Shown here: positions 31,143-42,395 of the stretch, in pieces
How positions within the stretch are numbered: position 1 is the stretch's first letter
How the letters are laid out: the number at the start of each line of letters is the position of its first letter
Origin: Mortierella alpina
Taxonomy: Eukaryota; Mortierellomycota; Mortierellomycetes; Mortierellales; Mortierellaceae
Direction of reading: 5' to 3'
NCBI GenBank assembly: GCA_029449245.1
Contig: JANATF010000006.1
Coordinates: 558,001-622,000 of the forward strand
Length of the DNA stretch: 64,000 nt
Made by a program: the position numbers and the translations under genes
Notes under the pieces: model-generated
Databases searched by the model: none
What the model saw: the letters and a program-made list of their open reading frames with translations, nothing else
Told to the model about the DNA's origin: nothing

Positions 31143-33140
31143 TCATCCGTACACAAAGCGATTCCAATTCCGAGCCGCTTTCTCGACAGTCTCCCTCAAT
31201 GTCCACTTGCGAATCTCGGCAACCTTGACAACCATCTCGACCAGTAGCTGATCGACCTGTGAATGCGAATGATGGTCGGATTCAATCAGCAGCCGATCCT
31301 CAGGCACGGCCAAAATGAGCTCCCTCAGCTTGCGCTCTTGAAGTCGCCCATTGATCAAGATTGAGAACGAGAAAAAAATCTCGGGAGCGTGGTCCAGCTT
31401 TGTGAAGGCTTTGAGCATATCGACTGATCCACCATAGCTGTGCATGCAGAGTCTCGGGGGCAGGACGGGTTCGTACGGTGGGAGTGACGACAGTACCTGA
31501 TCGGCTGTCTCTGATGTTGTGGGAGTACTGCCTTGACACGCGGTAGGGTCCTGCAAGCTGGTTTTGGGTCCTGAGCAGACACTGTCTTGGCTACCTTCCT
31601 GTTCCTCGTCGCTGTCCTCCTCATCTGAAGACTCCTGCAGTGTTGAGGCAACATGCCTCTCCCAAGCTGCGTCTCTAGCTTCTCTTTTCAGCCTGGCCGC
31701 ACTCCTTTTGCTAAGCGGAAGTCCCGTCGGGCTTATAGGCGAGATGGTTGATGTGCCACCCGCGGCTTGGATCTCCTGTAACTGCTGCTGGTATTCCTTG
31801 TGGGCCTCTCTCTGCCTCACTCTCTTGCCCTCCTGAATCAAAAAGTCATGCCAGTGGCCGTACGCTTGAACACAATGGAAGCTGACCGCCCGGTTTAAGG
31901 AGGCAGCTATCTTGAGCTGTTCGCGAACGATCTCCAGTTGATGTTGTATCGAGGTCAAGGCCAATGTCGTTCTCTTTTGCTGGAGCAATTGCTCTTTTTT
32001 GGCCCGGGCCGAACCTTCCTCATTCCTCCCTTCCCCCTCCTCCGATATATCCAGAGTCGCTGTCGATGATAATGAGGGCTCAGGAACGCGGGCGATCCTG
32101 TCAAGACCAATTTCGCCCAGGACAGCGTGCGGGTGCTCCTCAAGTTTACGACGCAGCTCAATCATGGCTGGTTCAAGCGGTCGGGGTTTGGGAAGGCGCT
32201 GAGCAAGTTCCGCAAGATAGTTTTCTGGCGCAGAATGGGGAAGACCTAGTACGGTTCTGTAGTGCATGTACACGGGGTCTTGCCCTCGAATGGCCGTCGA
32301 CTCGACGGATCCGTCTTTGAGATTCCTGTCGTCAGCCTCCAAGACAGAGGTGGGCACCGAGCCCTCCTCATCCCGCTTGATGACTGCAGGCTTGACTTTC
32401 TCTCCAGAGATTTCCAGAGACCGGCCCTCCTTCGCCATCTGATCCTGCAGCTGCTTTGACATTGCAAGAAAATCCTCGTAGCGGACATTGGAGCCAGACA
32501 CCGAGGTCAGTTGATTGGTAGAGAATGAGAGAGAAGGCGATGAGGATGCACTGGTGGGCGTGTTTGGTTTTGGGTTTGCGCCACCCCCTGCTCTGCGAAG
32601 CTCGAGTGCTGGTCCTGAGGATGTCTCCATCGCCTTGTACTTGTGGGTGAACCAAGGGTGGATGCCGAAACAAGGCACAAATCGGTCTGGGTAAGCGTGC
32701 GCCAACTCTGACACCAAGTCCCAGTCGCCTTTCGTGTCGGTATCGTTGCAAATGACAGTGACCACGGTGGTCGAGGACGAAGGCACAGACGAAGAGTTTA
32801 ACGAGAGAGATGCCGTTTTCTCGGCCATGGTCGCGTCCTGCTCAGTCTCTCTGTCTTCGACCTCCGTGTCCTGCTTGTCCTGCAGTCCCAGGTCCATGGA
32901 AGGCTGGACGCCCATCAAACAGAATTTCCCATTCAACAGAGCACTGGATGCATCAAGCTCGCTGGATGGAGTGCTTGACTGATTAGCCCAAAATTGCACC
33001 AGACTGTGGATGTTCTCGCGGTCGTCTTGAATGTGGCAATGCGCATCTGTCAGCTGCGCATAAAGGTCCGATGGAAAGTCGCCTGCGGCGGGGTTGCCCT
33101 CATGCTGGTTGGGGTGGTCGTGTCCTCCTGAGCCGCACAT
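31143..33140 (-). CDS. TatD-family metallohydrolase, Scn1-like
   Basis: An intronless frame of 665 aa from ATG 33140 (MCGSGGHDHP). Core motifs of the TatD amidohydrolase fold are spread along it: DAHCH (first metal site), CFGIHPW, LGEIGLD (bridging Glu), SFHCVQAYG, CMHSYGG and LLIESDHH (the usual E-T/S-D site). TatD proteins are metal-dependent DNases or hydrolases; fungal relatives include S. pombe Scn1, found as a Cut9-interacting protein. A normal member is about 260-340 aa, so this one carries large low-complexity insertions (around residues 80-110, 180-290 and 420-520). All expected metal ligands are present, so activity is plausible. A CT repeat lies directly upstream of the ATG. Confidence 0.88.
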   Translation of the reverse strand: MCGSGGHDHPNQHEGNPAAGDFPSDLYAQLTDAHCHIQDDRENIHSLVQFWANQSSTPSSELDASSALLNGKFCLMGVQPSMDLGLQDKQDTEVEDRETEQDATMAEKTASLSLNSSSVPSSSTTVVTVICNDTDTKGDWDLVSELAHAYPDRFVPCFGIHPWFTHKYKAMETSSGPALELRRAGGGANPKPNTPTSASSSPSLSFSTNQLTSVSGSNVRYEDFLAMSKQLQDQMAKEGRSLEISGEKVKPAVIKRDEEGSVPTSVLEADDRNLKDGSVESTAIRGQDPVYMHYRTVLGLPHSAPENYLAELAQRLPKPRPLEPAMIELRRKLEEHPHAVLGEIGLDRIARVPEPSLSSTATLDISEEGEGRNEEGSARAKKEQLLQQKRTTLALTSIQHQLEIVREQLKIAASLNRAVSFHCVQAYGHWHDFLIQEGKRVRQREAHKEYQQQLQEIQAAGGTSTISPISPTGLPLSKRSAARLKREARDAAWERHVASTLQESSDEEDSDEEQEGSQDSVCSGPKTSLQDPTACQGSTPTTSETADQVLSSLPPYEPVLPPRLCMHSYGGSVDMLKAFTKLDHAPEIFFSFSILINGRLQERKLRELILAVPEDRLLIESDHHSHSQVDQLLVEMVVKVAEIRKWTLRETVEKAARNWNRFVYG

Positions 33141-33141
33141 G

Positions 33142-33178
<37 letters not shown>

Positions 33179-34433
33179 TCTCTCTCGCTCTCTCCTGTCT
33201 CTATGCTTGCCTGTGTGCTGACTGTGTGGAGGAGGAAGGATGGCGGCTTGCGGCTTGCTCGGAGGAATGTAAGAGAATATGCGGTGATGCTGTGGATGTG
33301 TTGCGCAAGAGATGGAATGCAGTGGAATCTGATCGAAACAACCAGCGGGCAGTGCTGTTATGGGGCGCGTGCGAATTTCGACCAGAGGCATACATCCATG
33401 TGGCAGGGGCACACGCGCACGCGTCAGTCAAAACGCGACAGTCTGAGGTGTACAGTGTTCACCGGCAGCGTCAAGGCCACCCATATGGCATGTTTGTAGC
33501 AGACACAGGAACAGTCAATGTACTGTAACATGCATGTCGCCTCGCAGTGGTTGTGGAGGGGTCTGAACCATGCTTGCGATCTGCAAGAGCACCTGTGTTG
33601 GCGGGCAACCATACCGGCAGATTCCCACTTCATCGCAAAAAAAGTTCTGTTGTGCTCTCAATCCCGGCAAACTAGCACCATACAGCTTGCAGAAGTGAGT
33701 CTCTCGGGCTGGATGTCAGAAAGCTGCACCAAATGAATGAACAGGGCTCACATTTCCTTGCTCTCTCATCGGAGCAAAAAAAACAATCCAACAACAGTGT
33801 CGAAGAGTGTGCAGGCTTTCAGACCTTGTGCAGTCCGGTTAAGGCCAAGCACCCGTACTGGCATTTTGTTTTGAGCGGATTTGAAGCGGTCTGTCACACC
33901 AAACATGCATGGGCAGGAGCGATTTGCTGAGCAAGCATGAAAATCCGTAACTTTTCTTTTTTTTTTTCGTCCGCATTCTTAACACTTCCTCACTGTTAAT
34001 CCCTCAGTCCCATTCGAATTCCCCTCATCTCCCCAGTCCGCCGTAATATACCCTACCCCTTAGACACCGCCATTCCGCGCTCGCCTCTTCGTCCTGTAGT
34101 TCTCATTGCGTTCCCATTCCTTCCTTGCTTGGCCCCTGGTTCCGATCAACCCTTATTTGAAAGAACTTGGATTGTTCCTGTCGGTGTCTCACATTCTTCC
34201 ATATACGAGCTAGCTGGACTTTGAGGCACTTGCCGCGATCCTGCACTTCCTGCCTCTCTTCCTTTTGTAGTCCCGTCGACAAGTCCCTTATAACACAAAC
34301 CTCCCAGGAGACCAGTCCCTTGCTGTTGTACCTCCTGAAATACCCTCGCTATAGGAGAACCATACCTAGTTTCCAACAACAACGAAAAAACAAACGGCGC
34401 TAGATACAAGAACCAAGGCACATACATCGCATC
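33141..34433. other. Divergent promoter region
   Basis: 1.3 kb between the leftward TatD-like gene and the rightward SLC41 gene, holding both promoters and leaders. (CT)n lies at 33145-33172 and a T-run near 33957-33968. No gene supported. Confidence 0.5.
33145..33172. repeat. (CT)n microsatellite in leader of TatD-like gene
   Basis: About 28 bases of pure CT on the + strand, four bases upstream of the TatD-like ATG (GA repeat in the mRNA leader). Confidence 0.9.
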
Positions 34434-37121
34434 ATGTCCAAACTCTTTACTTCCTCCTCACCGTTCTCTCAAACGACCTACACGCCGCTAAGGGTATCAC
34501 AAGACCTCGGCCTCGACGACGACGACGACCCAGAGTCAAGTTCACCTGTAAACGTCAATCATCACAACCGGTACCACCATCCAAGCAGTTATCCGCATCG
34601 ACAGCAGTTTCGGCATCGGTCGCAGAGCCAGAGCAGCAACCGATCGTTTCTTGCCATGGCTGATCAACAACAGCAACAGCAACCACTGCAGCTGATGCAG
34701 TCGCCAGGTAGACATCCTGTTGTGTTTGCAGAAGGTGAGGAGGATTTTGACCAGGAACTGAAAATGCCTCTACACTATTCAAAGCGGATATCAGCGTCGT
34801 CATCACCCGCGGGACCCACCACAGGAGCCTCGCCCAATGCCTCCTCAGCGATCGACCGAATACCGATGCGGAGCCATATCAGCATGCGCCCACAGTCGCT
34901 TGTAAATGCTACGGCTGTATCTTCAGAAACGGCCATGACACCGATGCTGATAAGTGGCAGGGACATTCCAGAAGAGAATGAACCTTCGTCCCCGCCGCCT
35001 AAATATACCACGGAAGATTTGGAGTATTCGGAACCTGCAGGCCATTCATACGGTGTAGACGAAGAAACAGGTCTGGGTTATCGCGTCGGAGAGGATGGGC
35101 AAGGGGACGGTTTGTTGATGCAGGTGAGTCCCCATTCATGCACGCTTTATCTTTTTTTTTTCTTTTTCTTTCGTTTTGGCAGGGGGACCTATTGTTAGCC
35201 ACAATATATCAGCCCAGCACGTTTTCTATCCGTGGGCTTGCACGAGTGAGGAGGGGAGAGGGAAGGCTAAACAATAGACCTCGCAGGCTGTGTATGTGGC
35301 GAAGTTCGCGTGCTCTGTGTAGCATTCAGGGTCTTGTCTCAGCTCTGACCATGATTTGGGTACAGGGCACTAAGTATGTATTGAAACACACTGACACAGA
35401 CTACTCTAATCCCGACAGGCGTCAACTACTCTGGTCATTGCCGTCAGCGGATTGATCTGCGCTGGATGGTTGTTGGATGTGATCCAAGTAAGGCCTTGGT
35501 CTCGCTGCACAGGAAGCTGCATCCAAAAGAAAATAGCAACGAACGGGAGCGACAACGGACCACTGACCCCGTTTCTCCTTGATCACAATCCTCCTTCTAG
35601 CACTGGCAGGTATTCATTGACATCTCAGAGCTCATCATCCTTATCCCAATCCTCCTTAATCTCAAGGGAAATCTGGAAATGAACCTCGCGAGTCGACTAT
35701 CCACAGCTGTAGGTTGCAACTCGAATGTCTACTGCCTCTTATAGCTCTGAGACGTATACTCACCAGCAATCGGCTGTTATCTAACACAGGCAAACATGGG
35801 ACTACTGGATCTGCCCAGTTCATGCAATGCATTCATCAAGGGCAACCTCGCACTGCTTCAGCTGCAGAGTCTGGCAGTGGGTTCAGTGGCAGGACTGTTC
35901 TCATTTGGTCTTGGCGTTGTTGTGCACCCTACTACCAACAACGTGAATGAGATTGCGCTCATGATCACAGCCAGCATGCTCTGTGCGGCTATCAGCAGCT
36001 TTGTTCTTGGCAGCTTCATGTGTGGGCTTGTTCTTGTCTGCCGTCGGTATAGGATTAACCCAGGTAAAAAAGTTGGAGGAGAACAGACAGCGACTTGACG
36101 TGTTTGGCGCTTGGTATTGTTGTAGACAACTGTGTGTTAGATTCTGATCCATCTTTTTTTTTCCATGATCAGATAACATTGCCTGCCCGTTGGCCTCTTC
36201 CTTTGGTGATTTGGTCACTTTGGTGATTCTTGCAGCGTGCGCAGTCTTTCTTCAAAAGTACTTGAGTAAGTGGTTTGCTTTGTGTACTATGTGAACAGGA
36301 CAACTTCTACTACAGTAGAAGGCCTACCTATACTCATCTTTCCACCGGATCCACCTGCAACTGATATGCGCATCTAGACTCGCCTCTCTCCATTGTCATA
36401 TTGGTGGCTCTGCTGGCTCTGATCCCAGTATGGATTGTCTACGTCCGCAGGAACAAATTTGTGGCGGAGGTGGCCAAGGAGGGATGGGGTCCTGTTTTCG
36501 CAGCAATGGTGATTGCCAGTACAGCAGGACTGACGCTGGAGCGGTACATCAACGAGTTTCCAGGCATGGCTCTGATTTCGCCTGTTCTCAACGGCCTTAC
36601 AGGCAACATTGGTTCGATCTACGCGAGTCGAATCAGCACCTCCTTGCACGCAAACGTCAAGGAGAATTATCGGGGGACTGAGAAGACCTTGTTCCTGGTC
36701 CACATCCCTATCCAGATCGTGTTTCTGACCGTGATTGGTATCCTTGGACTGGGACATGTGCGCTGGAGTGTACCCGTTGTTTTAGGATACGCGCTGGTGT
36801 CGCTGTGTTTGGTTGTTATCTCGCTAGCCATGGCCAAATGGATCACACATCTGTTCTGGAGGTTGGGATACGACCCCGACAACTACGCATTGCCTATCTT
36901 GTAAGCTGCTTTCAATCGCTACGTGTTTGTCGCCGTGTTTTTTTTTTTTTTTTTTTTTTTTTTTGGCTTGACGGCAAAAGGTGCGCCTGAACTAACGGTT
37001 TTTTTTGTTGATGACCCGCTCGAATATTAGAACGTCTTTGATTGATGTGATTGGAACTGCATTCCTGGTCGCTGGCTTTTGGGCGCTTCGTTACGACAAA
37101 GCCATGCCGGACTCACAATGA
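34434..37121 (+). CDS. SLC41/MgtE-type magnesium transporter
   Basis: Seven exons (34434-35123, 35419-35487, 35601-35708, 35790-36063, 36173-36265, 36378-36900, 37031-37121) sum to 615 aa. The first 230 residues are disordered and polar. Then come about ten membrane helices in two MgtE halves: half one has [22 protein letters not shown] and [20 protein letters not shown]; half two has [21 protein letters not shown]. These are the ion-pore signatures of eukaryotic SLC41 Mg2+ carriers, related to bacterial MgtE. The protein should transport Mg2+ (possibly other divalent ions) across the plasma membrane or an organelle. A cytosolic CBS-domain gate, present in bacterial MgtE, is absent as in other SLC41 proteins. 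The 130-base last intron contains a 27-base poly-T run. Confidence 0.92.
36938..36964 (+). repeat. Poly-T run of 27 in an intron
   Basis: A pure T run inside the last intron of the SLC41 gene, about 66 bases upstream of the acceptor. Long homopolymers like this are prone to length variation. Confidence 0.9.
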
Positions 37122-37709
37122 CAATAAACGCACCTGTGATCGCATTTTGGTCCCGTATGTATAACACGCGTTTTCCCTGGTGCGTGCAAATACGGAAAGC
37201 CCCTCAGATCGGCGCACTAGAGTTCGAGAGATGTCATGATGACCTCAGTCAGATTCTTGATAGCCAGGACCCAGCACACCTCTCACACCTCTCACATGGG
37301 ATATGGGGCCTGTTGCATCGACCGAGGCCCTTTTCCAAGCAAGAGTCCTGGCTATCATGATATGGGGCACGATGTAGATTGCCCCAAGGATGGACAATCC
37401 ATGTGTGGAGAGGGCATAGGGACCTGATGACCGCATCGAGCAAGCAGGATGCCCCAAGACTCACCTTCCATCACTGGACTTTTTATGTCCTGCCCTGTCT
37501 CTCGGTCGTCTGTCTTCACTGTTGTCCTTATCTTCCCCTCTTGCTCATCCGTCACTGCTCGCCGTGCTTCCTTCGCTCCTTCGCCCCCTCCTTCTCTTCT
37601 CTCTTCAGTCCCCATTTCCATTGATTCTTGATCTCCATTCCGACATTTCTTTCAAAGAGCACAAACTCAAACAAAAAAAAAGACTCCGCCTCTACGCCCC
37701 GAGAGAACC
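37122..37709. other. Intergenic upstream of trehalase
   Basis: 588 bases between the SLC41 stop and the trehalase start. It contains a 13-base inverted repeat (37258-37270 and 37345-37357) and a pyrimidine-rich leader (about 37490-37630). Two CCCCT words occur at 37535 and 37585, the core of the stress-response element known from yeast trehalase promoters; use here is only inferred. Confidence 0.5.
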
Positions 37710-40700
37710 ATGAACATGACCGAGAGGCTTGCCTCAGCAGCCATGTCTGCAGACCCTCCCTCTACTACCGTGGTTCCTGCGAACGAGTACTACGCCAACG
37801 CCAACTATATCTCACGCCACAGGACTGTCGGCAGTGTATGTATCTCATCCGCTACTGGGCTGTGTTGTCTCCCCCACGCTCCTGCACTGCTTCGACCGCT
37901 GATTCCGCGCCCAACCACTCGCCCCAAGGCGCGCGCATACGTGTATTGATTGCAGCATGAATCGGAAAGGAGGGTCGAGCGTCTATGAGCGGACTCTTCT
38001 TGCAGCCCTGGAACTGTACTGTGCATTGTGTTGTTGAGCTTCTATCAAACCCCTCAACTGGGGACACAACAGTACATGAAAAGACGATCGTTTTCTGGTT
38101 GTGATCTGTGTTTAGATGGGCGCACTGCGTTGCGTTGGGCTTGTATGGACGGGGTGCGCGCTTATCTCTGCAGCCTCGTTCCTCTGTACCTCCATCTGGC
38201 GATAAGTTTGTTCATCGACCTTAACCTTTTTAATACACTAACACAAGTCTTGTGTCTCGCATACATCATTCTAGTCTAACAAGGCGGCTAACCAGGGTAC
38301 CAGTGCCGATACTGCCCAAGCGGACTCGGGCGCAACAAAGTACCGGCGGCGAAGGAGAGGGTCTCACGGTGCGTGCATAGCAAGGTGACTCGAAATGTTA
38401 AAGTCGTTAAGTATAAGTGGTATGGGCGGGCACTCATACACAGTCAACAATTGGCTTGCTTCAATCCTGTGCAACTGCTATAGACGACAAAACGAGCAAG
38501 CCCAGGCGGTTCCTCATCGACGTGGAGGAAACCCAGCATCTGATTTTGGAGCAGGAGGACACTGACGGCGACTTTCAAATCACAGTCAACGACATTGGGC
38601 CCAAGGTGATTACACTCGGAACTGCGGACTCTGCAGGATTCAACAAATATGACATCCGAGGCACGTACATGCTCAGCAATCTATTACAGGAGCTCTCTCT
38701 AGCACAGGACTATGGCCGTAAATATGTCGTGCTTGATGAAGCACGATTGAACGAGAACCCTGTTGACCGACTTTCACGTATGATCCGCCATCACTTCTGG
38801 GACGGCCTGACGCGACGAATCGACGCTGAGGGTCTTGAGACGATCGCAAACGACCCCAAGAATCGATCCAAGAACACGTCACCTCGGATCTATGTGCCCC
38901 AGGGCGAGGATGAGGTGCTAGAGTATTATCTTGGGGTCAAGGCGAGCAAGCCAAACCTCCGTCTGGAAGTGGAGCAGCTTCCCGAGGACTTCACGCCAAA
39001 GTACGTTCAGTCGATCAACGACAAGCCCGGTATTCTGGCGTTGGCCATGACCAAGCATGTGGATGAGGAGGGACACGAGACCTTGAAGGGCGTTCCTTTT
39101 GTTGTGCCGGGCGGGCGATTCAACGAGATGTACGGCTGGGACTCTTACTTTGAGTCGTTAGGGTTACTGGCGGATGGTCGCCTGGAGCTGGCAAAGGGTA
39201 TGGTCGACAACTTTGTGTACGAGATTCAGCATTACGGCAAGATCTTGAACGCCAATCGCAGCTACTATCTGCTCAGGACGCAACCGCCATTCTTGACGGA
39301 CATGATGCTCAAGGTCTACGAGCGATTGCCCTTCGACCTTGAACTGGAAAACAAACAGTGGCTAGCTACAGTCCTGACGGCCGCCATCAAGGAGTATCTG
39401 ACAGTGTGGATGTCGCAGCCGCGTTATGACCCAGTCTCAGGATTGTCGCGGTTCTACAGTGAAGGTGTTGGGATGCCACCGGAAACAGAGGCAACCCATT
39501 TTGACCATGTCCTTCAGCCTTTTGCGGATGCCGCAGGCGTGTCGATAGAGCAGTATGGCAATATGTATAACGATGGCACTGTCATTGAGCCGGCACTGGA
39601 TACGTATTTTAAACATGATCGCGCTGTTCGAGAGTCTGGACACGACACAACATACCGACTTGACAACTGCTGCGCTGATATTGCGACGGTTGACTTGAAT
39701 GCACTCTTGTACAAGTATGAGATTGATATTGCCGAAACAATCCAGGCGCACTTTGGAGACTCTTTCGAAACGCCCTATTTTGAGAGCTTTGACGCCTCGG
39801 CATTGAATAAGCAAGATCACCCCAAGACTACGATGCACACCTCAGCGGAATGGTTTGCGCGTGCTCGCCTGCGACAGGACAAGGTCGACAAGTATTGCTG
39901 GAACGAGGACCGTGGCATGTACTTTGATTACGATACACGACTGGAGAAGATTGGCACGTATGAGAGCGTTACGACGTTTTACACCATGTGGGCTGGATGC
40001 GCCGATCGCGAAAAGGCGGAAAGGATGATGTAAGTGGCGGATTGACAACTACAGTTGGTTGAACTGGAATTGGTGCCTGCTTTTTAACTCTCAACTGATA
40101 ATATTTGTCTTCCATTGTTCTTTGCGGGGGGGCTGACTAGGTCTACAGCTTTGCCATTGTTTGAGGTGACGGGAGGACTGGTCTCTGGTACAGAGTCTTC
40201 GCGTGGCAACATCACACTTGCGAGACCGAATCGTCAATGGGATTTTCCCTTTGGATGGGCTCCTCATCAAATAATTTCTTGGATCGGGTTTGAGAAATAC
40301 GGATTCATGGAAGAGGCCAGACGGACCTGTTACCGCTGGCTCTACACGTAAGTTGCATTGGCATGTATGAGATGTGTCTTTTTCGTTCAGTCCATGGTCC
40401 GTATATCTGACAGTCTAATCTCTGCTTCTGTCTTTTATGTGCCTTGTTGTATAGTATCACAAAGTCGTTTGTGGACTTTAACGGGGTTGTACCTGAAAAG
40501 TTTGACATTGTCAACATGACGCACAAGGTGCAGGTCGAATATGGCAACGTTGGAGTAGATTTCAAGTTCATCCCGCGCGAGGGATTCGGCTGGATGAACG
40601 CCAGCTATCAGGTTGGCTTGAGCTACATGGACCGGGGTTTACGCAGAGCGTTGGGTGCGGTGATGGAACCCACCAAGGTGTTCAAGTGCCGAGAGCACGA

Positions 40701-40788
40701 GAGGACGCGTAAGGATATGAATCACAGTTACTGGGTGGATCAGCCTCCAGATGTCACCACGCGTCTAGTCCGGCCTCATCGAACGTAA
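37710..40788 (+). CDS. NTH1: Neutral (cytosolic) trehalase
   Basis: Hydrolyses trehalose to two glucose (GH37) in the cytosol when cells leave stress or dormancy. Five exons (37710-37835, 38275-38368, 38484-40029, 40141-40347, 40455-40788) give 768 aa. Visible: a basic PKA-type site RRRRRGS (Ser about 72) in the regulatory N-terminus; the calcium loop DTDGDFQITVND (about 99-110); trehalase signature 1 PGGRFNEMYGWDSYF (about 282); SGHDTTYR with the likely catalytic Asp (about 461); signature 2 QWDFPFGWAP (about 621); and VEYGN with the likely catalytic Glu (about 686). The calcium loop and PKA site are the features that separate neutral from acid trehalase. In yeast these control activation through 14-3-3 binding. 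Intron 1 is 439 bases; the others are about 110. Confidence 0.95.
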
Positions 40789-40942
40789 ACAGATTCTCCA
40801 ATATCTGATCCTCCGCCTAAAAAATAGCGCGCATAAAGAAATTCGCACAGTTTTTTTGTAATTGTAATTGTAGAGCACACTTGTCTATTTTGCCGATCAA
40901 TTTCTTCGCCTTGGATGAGGTGGGGTGAGGGAGGCGTTTCTT

Positions 40943-42395
40943 TTACTGTCTCTTCTTTCCTGATGAAGTCTGCTGTGTGCTGCTAGCACCGCCGGTGGAG
41001 AACTTTGCCAATGTGGCGGAAATGTCAGGCATTTCAAAGGCGGGCATTTGAGTGGCTTCCTGCATACCCTGCATCTCCTCCATAGCCTCTGGATCTATAC
41101 ACAAACCAGCAAGATAGCAAACAGTGAGTAATGAAATGATGAAGAGTTAGCACCTACAATACTATCAAAAACGTCAGGTGCTCCCTTATTTCTTAGTGCC
41201 AAGTCTTACCCATGTTGGCCATCAACTTTGGCATGAGGAACAACTGTTATACGAAGAATTCAAGGTATGGAAGCAAAACAAAATGTATATCGGAAACGGT
41301 TAACAAATCTCTTTGTGGTGAAGCGAGGTAAGCAACAATGATTGAGCGTAACATCTCCCCCTCACGCTTCAGCAGAGCTTACCATGAGCACACTGAAGCC
41401 CATCATGAGCATCATGGGGTTGGCGAAGAGGTGCGAGATCTTGAATCCTTCACGAGGCTAACAAAAACGCAAAAAGAGACTCATGTGAGTAAGATTGTCG
41501 CGCTAATCACAAAGGAGACCAGATCTGGGAAATATCAGGCTAGACTTACAATGAAGTAAGAGATGGGACCACGAGGGGTCAACGAGAGTGGCAATGGCAG
41601 GGAATGGTCGTTATTGGACCAGTCGGCGCCCAAAGTCACCAAGTGAGCCCTGGCGTCCTTTTCAGAAACGACTACCTTGACCTAAGTTTTGTAATTCGGC
41701 ATGCATAACCTGTCAGCTCAAGGTTCCTGGGTGTGATTTGTTATTTCCCGGATGATGTCCTTTGTATCTGCAAATTCCAGCTTTCCTATGGGGCTACACG
41801 TACCGATGGGTAAATGTACTGTGGACTCTGGACCTCGAGCAAGTAACTTCCTTCGGGAACATTGGAGCTAACCAGGCAAAAAGACAGTCAGCGGTATTAG
41901 TAGCAAGCAATTGTCGGTATGTATAAGCTATCGTGCAAAGATCATTGCAAAACAAAATAAACGATCGCTGCGTACAAGGAGAATCGCCCGTCCTTTGTGA
42001 TCATAGCTGAGTATCGTCCTCCACTGAGAATGACGCGCGTCCTGGAGGAGAGATCTATTAGCGCAGGTGAAAGCGAGTGTTTTAGCTTTGACAATGTTCT
42101 TTGACCATCCGTGAAGGATGCACTGAGTGGAGCTCAGCAAGAAATAGAAAAAAGGACAAAAAATCACCTCTGGGATGAGCATTCTCTCCTTGACCGACGA
42201 CGACTCCAGAGATGGAAGCGGCGGATGTGGAAGATGCTGATAAGCTGGGAAAAGGTGGAGGATGAACGTGTCAGCATCATGATTTGCAAAAGTAGAGAGT
42301 GCCTGATGCATCCCAGTGGTATCCTGACTGTGCTGTGTGTCCTGTTACCTCAGAAGAGCCAGGATTGCTCCAGCGAATGCGATGAATCCCTTCAT
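40943..42395 (-). CDS. EMC7: ER membrane protein complex subunit 7 (EMC7)
   Basis: Eight small exons (42395-42349, 42244-42168, 42054-41976, 41867-41804, 41681-41550, 41457-41383, 41243-41210, 41094-40943) sum to 219 aa. Signal peptide MKGFIAFAGAILALL. A lumenal beta-sandwich follows (ISGVVVGQGENAHP, VILSGGRYSAMITKDGRFSF, NVPEGSYLLEV, LTPRGPISYFI), then one membrane helix (FANPMMLMMGFSVLMLFLMP), then a cytosolic tail beginning DPEAMEEMQ and ending SSGKKRQ. This order and the GSYLLEV and DPE..EEM motifs match EMC7, a subunit of the ER membrane insertase that places tail-anchored and multi-pass proteins. Human EMC7 is about 240 aa. No exon is longer than 152 bases, so simple frame searches miss the gene. 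It converges tail to tail on trehalase with 154 bases between stops. Confidence 0.93.
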
